Source: Cohnella hashimotonis (GTDB taxonomy: Bacteria > Bacillota > Bacilli > Paenibacillales > Paenibacillaceae). From it: DNA of 64,000 nucleotides. Below, piece by piece: positions 28,739-36,921 of this stretch. Numbering within the stretch: the stretch's first letter is position 1; every line of letters starts with the position of its first letter. Where the stretch lies: positions 2,914,001 through 2,978,000 of the forward strand of contig NZ_JAGRPV010000001.1 in assembly GCF_030014955.1 (NCBI RefSeq), read 5' to 3'. The position numbers and the translations under genes are program-made. The notes below the pieces were generated by a model, which searched no databases, had not been told where the DNA came from, and worked only from the letters and a program-made list of their open reading frames with translations.

Positions 28739-29419
28739 ATGTCTTTGGAATATCGCAAGATCGAATCGATCGAGGATCCGTATTTTTTGAAAATGCACGA
28801 TTTGATGGGACGCGTGTTCCCGCCGGAGGAGGTTCTGGCTTTCGATCTGTGGCGCGAGCCGCTGCTGGATCCGACGATCCAGGTATACGTCGCCGTGCTG
28901 GACGGGGAGGTAGTGGGCGCGACCGAATACCGCTACCGGCCCGAATTCGCCGTGGCGATGACCGACTTTACGATCGTCGGGCGCCCGGGGCTCGGTATCG
29001 GTCGGTTTTTGCTCGTTCAGCGCGAAGCGCATTTAAAGCGGCTGGAAGCGGAGAGCGGCGTGCCGATGCTGGGCATGTTCGCGGAGATTTACGATCCCGC
29101 GCAGCTCGGCGCCGAGGATGTCGCCGGTCCTGTCGGTCCGATGCATCCTGCCGTCAGGCGCGAGGTACTGTCTCATCTCGGCTTCAAACGACTTGACCTT
29201 GTTTACGTGCATCCGTCGTGGGATCACGAAGGCAAGGCGGTTGAAGGACTCGACCTCTGCTTCAGGCCGGCGGACGATGCGCTGAAGAGTCTGCCCGCTT
29301 CGCTTGCGGCACGCTTTCTGCGCTGGTACTATGCCGCGCTGCCTAAGAAGCCGGAGGCATGGGAGACGATGGTCTCGCGGCTCGAGTCGCTGGACGACGT
29401 CGAGCTGCTGCCGATCTAA
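28739..29419 (+). CDS. GNAT-like acetyltransferase
   Basis: A 226-residue protein. The central region has a GNAT-type core: YVAVLDGEVVGATEYRY and TIVGRPGLGIGRFLLVQREAHLKRL, although the CoA-binding loop is GRPGLGIGR rather than a standard RxxGxG/A. AAGGAGGG at 28727-28733 fixes the ATG at 28739; an in-frame start upstream would lie across the terminator. The following MBL-fold gene begins 52 bases later. The acceptor is unknown. Confidence 0.75.
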   Translation: MSLEYRKIESIEDPYFLKMHDLMGRVFPPEEVLAFDLWREPLLDPTIQVYVAVLDGEVVGATEYRYRPEFAVAMTDFTIVGRPGLGIGRFLLVQREAHLKRLEAESGVPMLGMFAEIYDPAQLGAEDVAGPVGPMHPAVRREVLSHLGFKRLDLVYVHPSWDHEGKAVEGLDLCFRPADDALKSLPASLAARFLRWYYAALPKKPEAWETMVSRLESLDDVELLPI

Positions 29420-29471
29420 GCGGGGCGGCTTCTGCAATATAGTCTTCGAGCAAAGAAGGAAGGTAAGGAAG

Positions 29472-30287
29472 TTGTCTGCATCCAAGCAACAGGATCTAGT
29501 CATTACGGTGCTGGGGAACGGGGATTCCCTGGGCACGCCGCGCGTTTACTGCGAATGCGCCGTCTGCGAGGAGGCGCGCAGCGGCGGATTGAACGTCAGG
29601 CGCCGTTCTTCCGTCTGGCTGAATACGGGAGAAGAGGCTCCGCTGCTCGTCGATTGCGGGCCTGACTGGCGCCATCAGATGGAACGGCTTGGCGCGAGGC
29701 GGGTGGAGCGGGCGCTGCTGACGCACGCCCATGTCGATCATATCGGCGGACTGGCTGAGTGGGCGGACGCCTGCCGCTGGCTGGATATGACGGCCGAGCT
29801 GTACGGGCCTTCGGAGGTGCTGCAGGACGTCGCCACCCGTTATCCGTGGATCGGAGGGCGTCTTCTTCATCGGCCGCTCGAGGAGGCCGGCACGCTGGCG
29901 TACGGCGGCTGGGCAATTCGGGCATGGAAGGTGAATCACGGCAAAAACGGGTACTCGTACGCGTACCGTTTCGACCACCCGGAAGGCGGCTCGTTTGCGT
30001 ATTGTCCCGATTCGATCGACTTGACGGACGCGCAGAAGCAGCCGCTGCGCGGGTTGTCGCTGCTCATTCTCGGCACGAGCTTTTACGAGGAGCCGTACCC
30101 GATGGATACCCGGTCCTTGTACGACGTCAAGGAAGGGCTGCAGTTGACCGAGGAGGTCGGTGCGCCCGAGGTCGTATTTACGCATTTGTCCCACGATATC
30201 GACGCCAGACGGGATTACGGCTTGCCCGCGTGGGCGCGTTTTGCCGCCGAAGGCATGGAGCTGCGGGTCTCCGCAGCAAAAAAATAG
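29472..30287 (+). CDS. MBL-fold (PhnP-like) metallo-hydrolase
   Basis: A 271-residue metallo-beta-lactamase-fold protein. The metal motif is LTHAHVDHIGG, with later ligands VNHG, a CPDS Asp and FTHLSHD. The N-terminal GNGDSLGTPRVYCECAVC resembles the nucleotide/phosphodiesterase branch that includes PhnP, in which Cys residues bind a structural zinc. A phosphodiesterase role is therefore likely but the substrate is unknown. The start is TTG 29472 behind GGAAGGTAAGG. No phosphonate genes are nearby. Confidence 0.78.
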   Translation: MSASKQQDLVITVLGNGDSLGTPRVYCECAVCEEARSGGLNVRRRSSVWLNTGEEAPLLVDCGPDWRHQMERLGARRVERALLTHAHVDHIGGLAEWADACRWLDMTAELYGPSEVLQDVATRYPWIGGRLLHRPLEEAGTLAYGGWAIRAWKVNHGKNGYSYAYRFDHPEGGSFAYCPDSIDLTDAQKQPLRGLSLLILGTSFYEEPYPMDTRSLYDVKEGLQLTEEVGAPEVVFTHLSHDIDARRDYGLPAWARFAAEGMELRVSAAKK

Positions 30288-30321
30288 GCGCGGTTTTCTG
30301 CGGACCGCTCCAACAATCCAC

Positions 30322-30364
30322 AAAGAGGCTGTCCCACAAGTCATTTGGACAGTCTCTTTTCTTT
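30322..30364 (+). terminator. Intrinsic terminator after the MBL gene
   Basis: AAAGAGGCTGTCC and GGACAGTCTCTTT form a 13-bp stem with one wobble pair, followed by TCTTTTG. A closely related hairpin ends the injection-system operon at 61635-61677. Confidence 0.75.
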
Positions 30365-30475
30365 TGCTCGCCCGCGCGGCTTGGGCGGTCCTGCGCGGAA
30401 GACGTCCGCGCGAGGCGCGGCAGCGCAGGTCGACTGTCAACCTCAGCAGCAGATAGCAAGCTATTGCCAAGCATG

Positions 30476-30552
30476 TTGATCTGCTGGTGGCCAGGGAGTT
30501 TGCTCTGCGGGCTGCCAAGCGGGTTAATCTGCGGGTGGCCGGGCAGTTTGCT
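30476..30552. repeat. Two 29-bp direct repeats, 48-bp period
   Basis: CTGsTGGTGGCC..GAGTTTGCT-type units lie at 30476-30504 and 30524-30552 with five or fewer differences. They sit at the left end of the 916-base noncoding stretch 30288-31203. I see no supported gene there: short open frames on both strands lack ribosome sites and family resemblance. Confidence 0.6.
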
Positions 30553-30578
30553 AAGTCGGTTGCTCTGCCGCTCGCTCA

Positions 30579-31095
30579 GCCTCGAAAGCCTGCAAATATA
30601 CATCCTTTTCCACACTTTAATCGGTTTTTGGAGCAAATGCCTACGTACGCGCATCTTTTGCTGCTCGAACCGCGCATCGGGGGGGCTTGCCGTTAAAAAA
30701 GCCTGCATATTTGCATCTTTACCTACAAAGTAATCAAGACACCAAGCAAAGCCTGCAGATTTGCATCTTTACCTATACGGCAATCAGGACACCAAGCAAA
30801 GTCTGCAGATGCGCAGGCATTTGCCGCGCGGCCTTTTCCTAGTCCTGATCGGATTTAATCGCCGTGTTTATTCGTTCAGGGCCAGAGGTGGCTGGTTTGT
30901 GGCAGAGCGGGTTGCTCTGCCGGTTGCTCATCAGGTTCCTAAGCCTCGGAAGCCTGCAAATACTTCCAGTTACACGATTGAAACGGTTTTTGTAGCAAAT
31001 TCCTGCGTACGTGCATTTTTTTCTGCTCGAACTGCGCATCGGGGGTGCTTGCCGTTAAAAAAGCCTGCAGATTCGCATTTTTACCCATACGGCAG
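30579..31095. repeat. Long diverged direct repeat (about 155 bp, two copies)
   Basis: GCCTCGAAAGCCTGCAAATA at 30579 and GCCTCGGAAGCCTGCAAATA at 30943 start two copies that stay alignable through GCGCATCGGGGG and CTTGCCGTTAAAAAAGCCTG to about 30735 and 31095. The offset is 362-364 bp. The copies differ at many positions, so the duplication is old. Confidence 0.6.
30701..30820. repeat. 50-bp tandem repeat, 2.2 copies
   Basis: Units start GCCTGCATAT (30701), GCCTGCAGAT (30751) and GTCTGCAGAT (30801), exactly 50 bp apart, and end ACACCAAGCAAA. A further single unit is at 31063 within the long-repeat copy. There are no spacers. Confidence 0.7.
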
Positions 31096-31106
31096 CCGGA
31101 AGACAA

Positions 31107-31156
31107 AGCAAAGGGCTATCCCTCAGGTCAATTTCATGACCCTTTTGGGATAGCCC
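31107..31156 (-). terminator. Intrinsic terminator of the minus-strand cargo operon
   Basis: GGGCTATCCC (31113-31122) pairs with GGGATAGCCC (31147-31156). On the minus strand the stem is followed by TTTGCTTTGTCTT. It lies 47 bases past the stop of the YbjN-type gene. Confidence 0.7.
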
Positions 31157-31203
31157 CGCCAGCTATACGATCTTTAGAGACAGCGGCAACTGGCGTTGCC
31201 TTG

Positions 31204-31722
31204 TTAAGAATTCAAAGCTGCGATCGCTTCGTTGGCAGCACGGCTGCCCGATGCCACTTCGCCGATCGTCGAAGCGAACATGCCGAGCGTCATGAGGAAC
31301 AGATCGATGACATGCAGCGCCTCGGGCTGAGGCAGCTTGTGCGCGCTGCCGACGGCCCAAACATAGCGGTAATAAAGCTCCCCGGCTTCGTTTAAACTGA
31401 AGTGTCCGAGCGGGAGACGGCTGTTGACCGCCATGAGCAGCTCGGCCAGACCGGTGCGAGCCGTGGAGACGACGACCGGCGCGACGATGGTGTACAGCTG
31501 CAGCAGGCGGATGTCGCCGATATCTTCGTCATCCAGCGGCACGAAATTAAAAGTCAAATACCGTTCGCCGCTTTCGTCGTCGGTATCGGGCGTGGCGAGC
31601 AGGGCGGGGATCGGAACTTCTTCGTTCGGCTCGATCAGGCGAGCGGGCATGCCGGCTTCCTCCAACGCTTGCTGCAAAAAGCCGAGCTCAGCCAGATCCC
31701 GCGCATTCGTATAATTGTCCAT
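31204..31722 (-). CDS. YbjN-family protein, type III secretion chaperone-like fold (candidate cargo chaperone)
   Basis: A 172-residue acidic cytoplasmic protein without membrane segments. The pattern RYLTFNFVPLDD, LQLYTIVAPV, LLMAVNSRLPLGHFSLNEAGELYYRYVWAV matches the YbjN family, whose fold resembles the small dimeric chaperones of type III secretion. The helix-strand order agrees: an N-terminal helix around ARDLAELGFLQQALEEAG, a central sheet, and C-terminal helices. It is the last gene of the minus-strand arm, 65 bases after the cargo-like 665-residue gene, which suggests that it holds or delivers that protein to the injection particle. This role is an inference. AAAGGGTGAG precedes the ATG. 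Confidence 0.7.
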   Translation of the reverse strand: MDNYTNARDLAELGFLQQALEEAGMPARLIEPNEEVPIPALLATPDTDDESGERYLTFNFVPLDDEDIGDIRLLQLYTIVAPVVVSTARTGLAELLMAVNSRLPLGHFSLNEAGELYYRYVWAVGSAHKLPQPEALHVIDLFLMTLGMFASTIGEVASGSRAANEAIAALNS

Positions 31723-31787
31723 AAGCTCACCCTTTCAATCAAAGTCACGTGCATCGCTCGGGCGGCGCCGATCGGCGATGCGGCCGA

Positions 31788-33785
31788 TCAACGCTGCTTC
31801 ATCCCGTTGACGAGCAGTTCGCGCTGCTTTTCGACGTTGCCGTTCAGACGGTACAACTCGGCGGTGGAGACGCCGCTGGCCGAGATAAAGTTTTCGACGC
31901 GTTTGTATTGCTTGATAATATCATTGTCGCCGGGGCGGTATTCAGGCAGCGCGGCGACCATTTCCAGGATCATATTGCTGTGCTGGATGCGCTTGGCCAG
32001 CTTGGCGGAGGAAGACTTGTCCGCGTTGAATACGGCCTTCGTGATTCCCCACGCACCCGCTTTGGCTGCACGGTCTCGGCCGGCTTGCTTGACCGTCCGC
32101 GCCACTTTCATCGCCGCGCCGGCGCCGCCGGCAGCCGCCTTCAGCGGAATGCCGACCTGCGCGCCGACACCTGTGAGGGTGGCGATATCGCCGGCGATGT
32201 TGGTCATTTCCAGGCCGATCTCGATCGTCCCGCGAACCTGCCGTTTGCGGTTGATGTACTTCATTTCCTTGGCGAGTTCGTAATCCTGGATATCCTTCAG
32301 CTCCTGCACTTCCTCCGGCGAAGCCGTCGTGCCGAGCGCTGTCAGCTCGTCCTTGCGCTGCTTGAGCTTGGCCGGATCGGTGCCCGCGTTCGTCGTCCAC
32401 AGATGTACGCCGCCGAGCGTGCGTTTTTTCCCCGCCGTGACATAATCCTTGTTTTTGCCGCCGGCGCCGTAGGCGGATTTGAAATCCCGTTTGGCCGTCG
32501 TCATCTTCATGGCGGATACCGTCGCCTTGACCGCGTTGTACGTCTTGATCGTGATGGAGATGCCGCTGATGGCGATACCCACGCCAGGTATGGCAACGGC
32601 GAGGCCTGCGGTACCCATATCCAGTATGTCCTTGATCGCCTTTACGGTCTTTAGGACGCCTTGGGCGGCTTGAAGACTGTTCTCCAGCGCGTCCAGCGTG
32701 CCGGATACCGCCTCGTCCTTGCTTAGCCCTTCGTCGCTCATGCCTTTTTTGAACATGTCGTAGATGCCCTTGACGACGCTGAATGCGCTCTTGATCGCCG
32801 CGATCGCCTCTCCGACCGAGCCGGCCCAGTCGCTGACCGCGCCTGCATCGCCGACTTCTCCAGTCCCATGGACGACGCCCGCATCATTGATAAGGCCCGA
32901 GCTGCTTTCCACCATTTTCGTCGCGGACTCGGCGGTGTCGATGGCGCCCTCGGCGACATCCATCTTGGACTTTTCGGGATCTTTGAACGCGCCGATCGTT
33001 TTTTTCATGGCGATGAGGCCGCTCACGCCGGACATGGCGAATTCGAGCGGATTGGTGCCGACGTCGAGGTGGCTCTTTTGGTTTTCGAGCGCTTCCTTTT
33101 GGTCTTCGGCGCCCTCCACGCCCTTCAGGTTGTCGATCGCATCCTCGAGCTGTTCGGACTTCGTGCCCGGGACGAGGGTGCCGAGCTCCTTGAGGCTATC
33201 GGCAGTCTCGACGTTTTCTTCCGTTCCTTCTTCCGCCTCGGGGTTGGTACCGACGGAAGACAGCGCGGCGCCACCTTGCTGCTGCTTGATCCCGGCCAGC
33301 TTGTCCCGGGCGCCGGCGATGCCGCCGAGCGCTTTTACTTTTTCTTTGCGGATAAAGCCGTAATCGGAGCCGAACTTCGCCAGCTTCCAGCCGCCCGTCT
33401 TGTCGTACACCTCGTAGACGTCCAGCTCTCCGCGATACTTAATCTTGCCGCCGACCATCGTGCTTTCGTCGACCTCGAACGACTCGGTGCCGCCGGCGCC
33501 GAGCTCCTTTTTGAAGCTGCGCAAATGAGCCCCGGCCAGCGATGTCTGCTTCGAAGCGTTCGGAGAAGGCATCGAGGCAGGCATCTTGGCCGGGTCGGTC
33601 AGCATCTGGATCAGGGCCGCGTTGCCGAGGGCGCGCTGAAGCTGCAATATGCCGGCCGGCGACTGCATGAGCTGCAGCGTCGCGGACGCCGGACCGGCGG
33701 GTGCCCGAGAAGAGGCGGATTTGGCCTGGGCGACCTGCGCGGTCGCGGTTCCCGACGGACGGGTTTGGGCTTGAAATGAGCTCAT
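31788..33785 (-). CDS. Candidate injection-system cargo/effector protein
   Basis: A 665-residue protein without a recognised enzyme domain. Residues 1-45 are disordered and rich in Ala, Gln and Ser. Residues 47-62 (LQLQRALGNAALIQML) repeat a motif also present in the neighbouring DUF4157 protein. Residues 115-150 look like an SH3-like strand set (YRGELDVYEVY, GWKLAKF). The rest is mostly helical, with a glycine-rich hydrophobic segment at about 390-412 (GTAGLAVAIPGVGIAISG) and another at 520-560, which could insert into membranes. AAGGAG lies 9 bases before the ATG. Its place between the DUF4157 gene and a chaperone-like gene suggests cargo loaded into the tube. The toxic activity, if any, is not visible. 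Confidence 0.65.
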   Translation of the reverse strand: MSSFQAQTRPSGTATAQVAQAKSASSRAPAGPASATLQLMQSPAGILQLQRALGNAALIQMLTDPAKMPASMPSPNASKQTSLAGAHLRSFKKELGAGGTESFEVDESTMVGGKIKYRGELDVYEVYDKTGGWKLAKFGSDYGFIRKEKVKALGGIAGARDKLAGIKQQQGGAALSSVGTNPEAEEGTEENVETADSLKELGTLVPGTKSEQLEDAIDNLKGVEGAEDQKEALENQKSHLDVGTNPLEFAMSGVSGLIAMKKTIGAFKDPEKSKMDVAEGAIDTAESATKMVESSSGLINDAGVVHGTGEVGDAGAVSDWAGSVGEAIAAIKSAFSVVKGIYDMFKKGMSDEGLSKDEAVSGTLDALENSLQAAQGVLKTVKAIKDILDMGTAGLAVAIPGVGIAISGISITIKTYNAVKATVSAMKMTTAKRDFKSAYGAGGKNKDYVTAGKKRTLGGVHLWTTNAGTDPAKLKQRKDELTALGTTASPEEVQELKDIQDYELAKEMKYINRKRQVRGTIEIGLEMTNIAGDIATLTGVGAQVGIPLKAAAGGAGAAMKVARTVKQAGRDRAAKAGAWGITKAVFNADKSSSAKLAKRIQHSNMILEMVAALPEYRPGDNDIIKQYKRVENFISASGVSTAELYRLNGNVEKQRELLVNGMKQR

Positions 33786-33871
33786 GAATGCACGACTCCT
33801 TAGCGATAGGCGAGTGTCGATGAATGATTAATGCGGCCGGTCCGGCGCAGCTCCAACAGGATGGACGGCGG

Positions 33872-34501
33872 TCACGATTGCTGTATAGGAATAAAGGGGG
33901 CGACCTGCGCGGGCAGTCCGGGCGTCGGACGATCTGCCATCCGCTGAATGGTAGGCTCGCCCTGATCCGGCGTCGCTGCGGCCTTCTCGCCGAGATTGTC
34001 CGCTTCCTTCTCCAGGGCGGGATCGTCATTGAGGCGCATGCCGCTCTTAAGCTGGGCGGTCGGAAGCACGCGCCCTTGACGCTGCTGGACGACATGCGCG
34101 AGCTCATGCCCGATTATTTTCTGGCCGTTCTGCGTGTCGGGACTGTACTGTCCGGGAGCGAAGTGGATGTCATTGCCCTGCGCGTAGGCGAGCGCGCCCA
34201 TGCCCGAAGCCTGCGAGGAGTTGGCATGCACGTTGACGTTGGAAAAATCGGCGCCCATCACGCGTTCCATCTTGGACTGGACGTCGAGCGGCAGAGCGCC
34301 GGGACGACTCTCCTTGCGCTGGGCGGGCGCGGCCGATTCTTCCGGCGACAGGTCGCCTGCGCGCATCATCTGCAGGACGGCGCGGTTGCCGACGGCGCGC
34401 TGCAATGCGAGCATCTGGACTGGCTTGCCCTGCTGCGGCTTCTCGGCGGGGCCGGTTCGGGAAGCGGATGGCTGGCGGTTATGGGCATAAAGGCGGCTCA
34501 A
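33872..34501 (-). CDS. DUF4157 (eCIS core) zinc-motif protein
   Basis: A 209-residue protein. The DUF4157 domain (about 68-170) runs from [20 protein letters not shown] through [19 protein letters not shown] to the zinc-protease-like HELAH at 132-136. A downstream ALEKEAD supplies the likely third ligand. The family is strongly tied to extracellular contractile injection systems, where it is often fused to or beside toxins. Residues 31-46 ([16 protein letters not shown]) repeat the motif of the neighbouring cargo-like protein. The start is TTG 34501 with GAAAGAGGT upstream on the minus strand. It heads the divergent arm of the injection-system locus. Confidence 0.9.
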   Translation of the reverse strand: MSRLYAHNRQPSASRTGPAEKPQQGKPVQMLALQRAVGNRAVLQMMRAGDLSPEESAAPAQRKESRPGALPLDVQSKMERVMGADFSNVNVHANSSQASGMGALAYAQGNDIHFAPGQYSPDTQNGQKIIGHELAHVVQQRQGRVLPTAQLKSGMRLNDDPALEKEADNLGEKAAATPDQGEPTIQRMADRPTPGLPAQVAPFIPIQQS

Positions 34502-34537
34502 GGACGCGACCTCTTTCCGTTCGTAGATTTGTTTTCT

Positions 34538-34543
34538 ATTATA
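34538..34543 (-). promoter_or_regulatory. -10 element of the minus-strand cargo operon
   Basis: TATAAT on the minus strand lies 37 bases before the DUF4157 start, in an AT-rich stretch. TTTACG is a possible but poorly spaced -35 (15 bp). Confidence 0.45.
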
Positions 34544-34606
34544 GCTTATATTTTCCCGCGTAAATACGATTCGTTTACTATAAATGGCTATTTTTTTGTC
34601 GGATTA

Positions 34607-34615
34607 TGGTATGAT
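34607..34615 (+). promoter_or_regulatory. Extended -10 promoter of the plus-strand injection-system operon
   Basis: TGGTATGAT lies 54 bases before the RsbW-like start. It is back-to-back with the minus-strand promoter 64 bp away, so one regulator could govern both arms. Confidence 0.5.
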
Positions 34616-34668
34616 ACGCGTGAATAATAACGTCTTGTCATCGACTGACGGCGGACGGAGGGAAGCCA

Positions 34669-35121
34669 TTGACCGCTAGGAACGACAATGCGCGCAAGGC
34701 GAACGAAGCGGACGGAAGCTGCGCGATTGCGCTGAACGAAGGCTTGTCCGCGATCGGTGCGCTTCACCGTTTCATGGACGAGACGGGCGTGCGACTGGGA
34801 TGGTCGGAGCGAATGAAGCTTCAGTTGACGCTGGCTTGCGAGGAATTGCTGACGAATATCGTGTCCTACGGCTATCCGGACGGAGGCGACCCGCGGATTC
34901 TTCTTACGATCGATAAGGCGGGCGGCGGCGTCAGGCTTGTCATGGAGGACAACGCGGCTTCGTTCGATCCGCTCTCAAAATCCGATCCCGACCTGACGCA
35001 AGAACTGGACGACCGTCAGATCGGCGGGCTCGGCGTCTATTTCGTCAAGCGGCTGATGGACGAGCTCAGTTATGAACGGCTCCCTTCCGGCAACAGGCTG
35101 ACGATGATCAAATACGATTAG
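34669..35121 (+). CDS. RsbW/SpoIIAB-like anti-sigma serine kinase (GHKL ATPase)
   Basis: A 150-residue cytoplasmic GHKL ATPase of the partner-switching type. The N box is CEELLTNIVSYGYPDGG, G1 is EDNAASFDP, and G2 is GGLGVYFVKRLMDEL. Family members bind and inhibit a sigma factor or another target, and phosphorylate an RsbV-type antagonist. That antagonist gene follows 14 bases later and a PP2C phosphatase comes next, so the full switch is present. No sigma-factor gene is seen in the window. The start is TTG 34669 behind GGAGGG at 34657-34662. It is the first gene of the plus-strand injection-system arm. Confidence 0.88.
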   Translation: MTARNDNARKANEADGSCAIALNEGLSAIGALHRFMDETGVRLGWSERMKLQLTLACEELLTNIVSYGYPDGGDPRILLTIDKAGGGVRLVMEDNAASFDPLSKSDPDLTQELDDRQIGGLGVYFVKRLMDELSYERLPSGNRLTMIKYD

Positions 35122-35135
35122 ACGAGGTGCGACTG

Positions 35136-35477
35136 ATGGATTTGAAAACTGCGGTGAAGGACGGCGTGGCCGTTCTCTCGATACAAGGACGTCTCGACGG
35201 GCAGAACGCATCTGAAGCGGAAGCGGCGTTTGTCGGTCTGGCCGGCGAAGGGCATACCCGGTTCGTGCTCGATTTTACGGCACTTCAATATATTAGCAGC
35301 GCCGGTCTTAGAGTCGTGCTCGTGGCCGCCAAAAAAACGAAGGCGCTGAAGGGAAGCCTGATCTGCGCCGGCATGAGCGAGGCGGTACGCGAAGTGTTCG
35401 AGATGTCGGGACTGCTAGGCATTCTTGAGACGGCGGACACGGAGGAACAGGCGACTGCGGCGCTGGCGGCCAGATAA
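35136..35477 (+). CDS. RsbV/SpoIIAA-like anti-sigma antagonist (STAS domain)
   Basis: A 113-residue single STAS domain. The phosphorylatable serine lies in LQYISSAGLRVVL, the usual RsbV position; FVLDFTALQYI precedes it. When dephosphorylated by the downstream phosphatase it would bind the RsbW-like kinase and free that kinase's target. ATG 35136 is preferred over GTG 35127 because GAGG at 35124-35127 is then properly spaced. Confidence 0.88.
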   Translation: MDLKTAVKDGVAVLSIQGRLDGQNASEAEAAFVGLAGEGHTRFVLDFTALQYISSAGLRVVLVAAKKTKALKGSLICAGMSEAVREVFEMSGLLGILETADTEEQATAALAAR

Positions 35478-35540
35478 AAGGAGGCGCCGCGTACAGCGTA
35501 CGCAGGCTCGGTGCCGCGTGCGCGGAGGGGGATGAATACG

Positions 35541-36905
35541 ATGGACATGCTGTGGACGGCGATCGTCCCGGCAATTGCGGTGGGAGGCCTTGCCGGCGGC
35601 GCGGCCGTGTATGCGGCTTGCCGCTCCCGCGTGCGGCAGGCGCGAACGCTCCTGGATATCAGCTTACAGCTGAACTCGACGCTCCGGCGCAGCGAGCAGA
35701 TCGAGCTGATCGTCGAGCGGGCCAAGACGGTCCTTCCGGTGGAGGCGGCTTCCGTACTGCTGCTGGATCAGGAAAGGCAGGAGCTTTTCTTCGAGGTCGC
35801 CACAGGTGGCAAAGGGGAGGAAGTCAAGCGCATTCGCCTGCCGGTTGGCGAGGGAATCGCCGGACTCGTGGCGCAATCGGGCGACAGCATCGTCGTCAAC
35901 GATCCCGGCGCGGATCCTCGGTGGTCGAGCCGGGTGGCGGACACGACCGGCTTTGAGACACGCAACCTGCTGACCGTGCCGATCGTCAAAGGCGGACTGG
36001 TGGAAGGCGTGCTGCAGGTCGTCAACAAACGCGGCCGCCGGCCGTTCACCGAGCGCGACCGCGCGCTGCTCGAAGCGGTCGCGCAGCCGATGGCGGTGGC
36101 GCTCGAAAATGCCAGGCTCTACGAGCAGTTAGAAAACTCGATGCACGCGCTGGCCGCGACGACCAAAATCAAGGACCGGCTCGAGAGCGAGCTGCAGATC
36201 GCAGGCGGCATCCAGATGAGCTTTTTGCCGCGCACGATGCCGTCTGCCCAGGAACCGTACGACGTTTGCGCCTTGCTCAAGTCGGCCAAGGAGGTCGGCG
36301 GGGATTTTTACAATTTTTACAAAATCGATCAGAGCCGTTTGTTTTTTACGCTGGGCGACGTGTCGGACAAAGGCATTCCCGCCGCTTTGTTCATGGCCGT
36401 CGCGCTGACGCTGCTCAAAGGCAAGATGAAGCCGGACCTGTCTCCCGGCGAACTGCTGCGCATGGTCAACGACGAGCTGGCGGCGGACGATCCGATGCTG
36501 TTCGCGACGATCGTATGCGGCGTTTTCGACGCCGATACCGGCGAAACGACGCTTAGCGAAGGCGGGCATTGCACGCCTTATCTCGTACGGGCTACTGGCG
36601 AGGTGCAGCCGATCAAGCTGAGGAAAAGCCTTCCGCTTGCCGCGATGCCCGAATCAAGCTATTACGACACGGTCGTAACGCTGGCCGAAGGCGATCGTCT
36701 CGTGCTGTACACGGACGGCATTACCGAGGCGGAAAACGGCGTGCAGGAGCAATATGGCGGCGGGCGGCTGCAGCGGTTTTTGCAGATGACGCCGGGCATG
36801 TCGAGCGCCGAGGTGATCGACGCGCTGTTGATGGATGTATTCATGTTCGCCGACGGCGCGCCGCAATCGGACGACATCGCGGTGCTGAGCCTGATGCGCC
36901 GATGA
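35541..36905 (+). CDS. GAF-PP2C (RsbU/SpoIIE-type) serine phosphatase, membrane-anchored
   Basis: A 454-residue protein. One N-terminal helix (about 3-24) anchors it. A GAF domain (about 45-200) carries LPVGEGIAGLVAQSG and TVPIVKGGLVEGVLQVVNK. The PP2C-type phosphatase domain (about 225-450) shows metal-binding acidic residues in GGDFYNFY, GDVSDKGIPAALFMA and the C-terminal DDIAVLSLM. It would dephosphorylate the RsbV-like protein in response to a ligand or redox signal sensed by GAF. ATG 35541 is chosen because GGAGGGG at 35524-35530 almost touches the ATG at 35532. The AAA+ ATPase of the particle begins 16 bases after its stop. Confidence 0.87.
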   Translation: MDMLWTAIVPAIAVGGLAGGAAVYAACRSRVRQARTLLDISLQLNSTLRRSEQIELIVERAKTVLPVEAASVLLLDQERQELFFEVATGGKGEEVKRIRLPVGEGIAGLVAQSGDSIVVNDPGADPRWSSRVADTTGFETRNLLTVPIVKGGLVEGVLQVVNKRGRRPFTERDRALLEAVAQPMAVALENARLYEQLENSMHALAATTKIKDRLESELQIAGGIQMSFLPRTMPSAQEPYDVCALLKSAKEVGGDFYNFYKIDQSRLFFTLGDVSDKGIPAALFMAVALTLLKGKMKPDLSPGELLRMVNDELAADDPMLFATIVCGVFDADTGETTLSEGGHCTPYLVRATGEVQPIKLRKSLPLAAMPESSYYDTVVTLAEGDRLVLYTDGITEAENGVQEQYGGGRLQRFLQMTPGMSSAEVIDALLMDVFMFADGAPQSDDIAVLSLMRR

Positions 36906-36921
36906 GAAAGGATGAACGTTC

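Noticed and set aside
30701..30820. CRISPR-like periodicity (50-bp units)
   Set aside because: Units are contiguous with no unique spacers, only 2.2 copies, and no cas genes are present.
34669..35477. Reading the RsbW/RsbV-like pair as the sporulation genes spoIIAB/spoIIAA
   Set aside because: The order is kinase then antagonist, no sigF follows, and a PP2C phosphatase and particle genes are adjacent instead.
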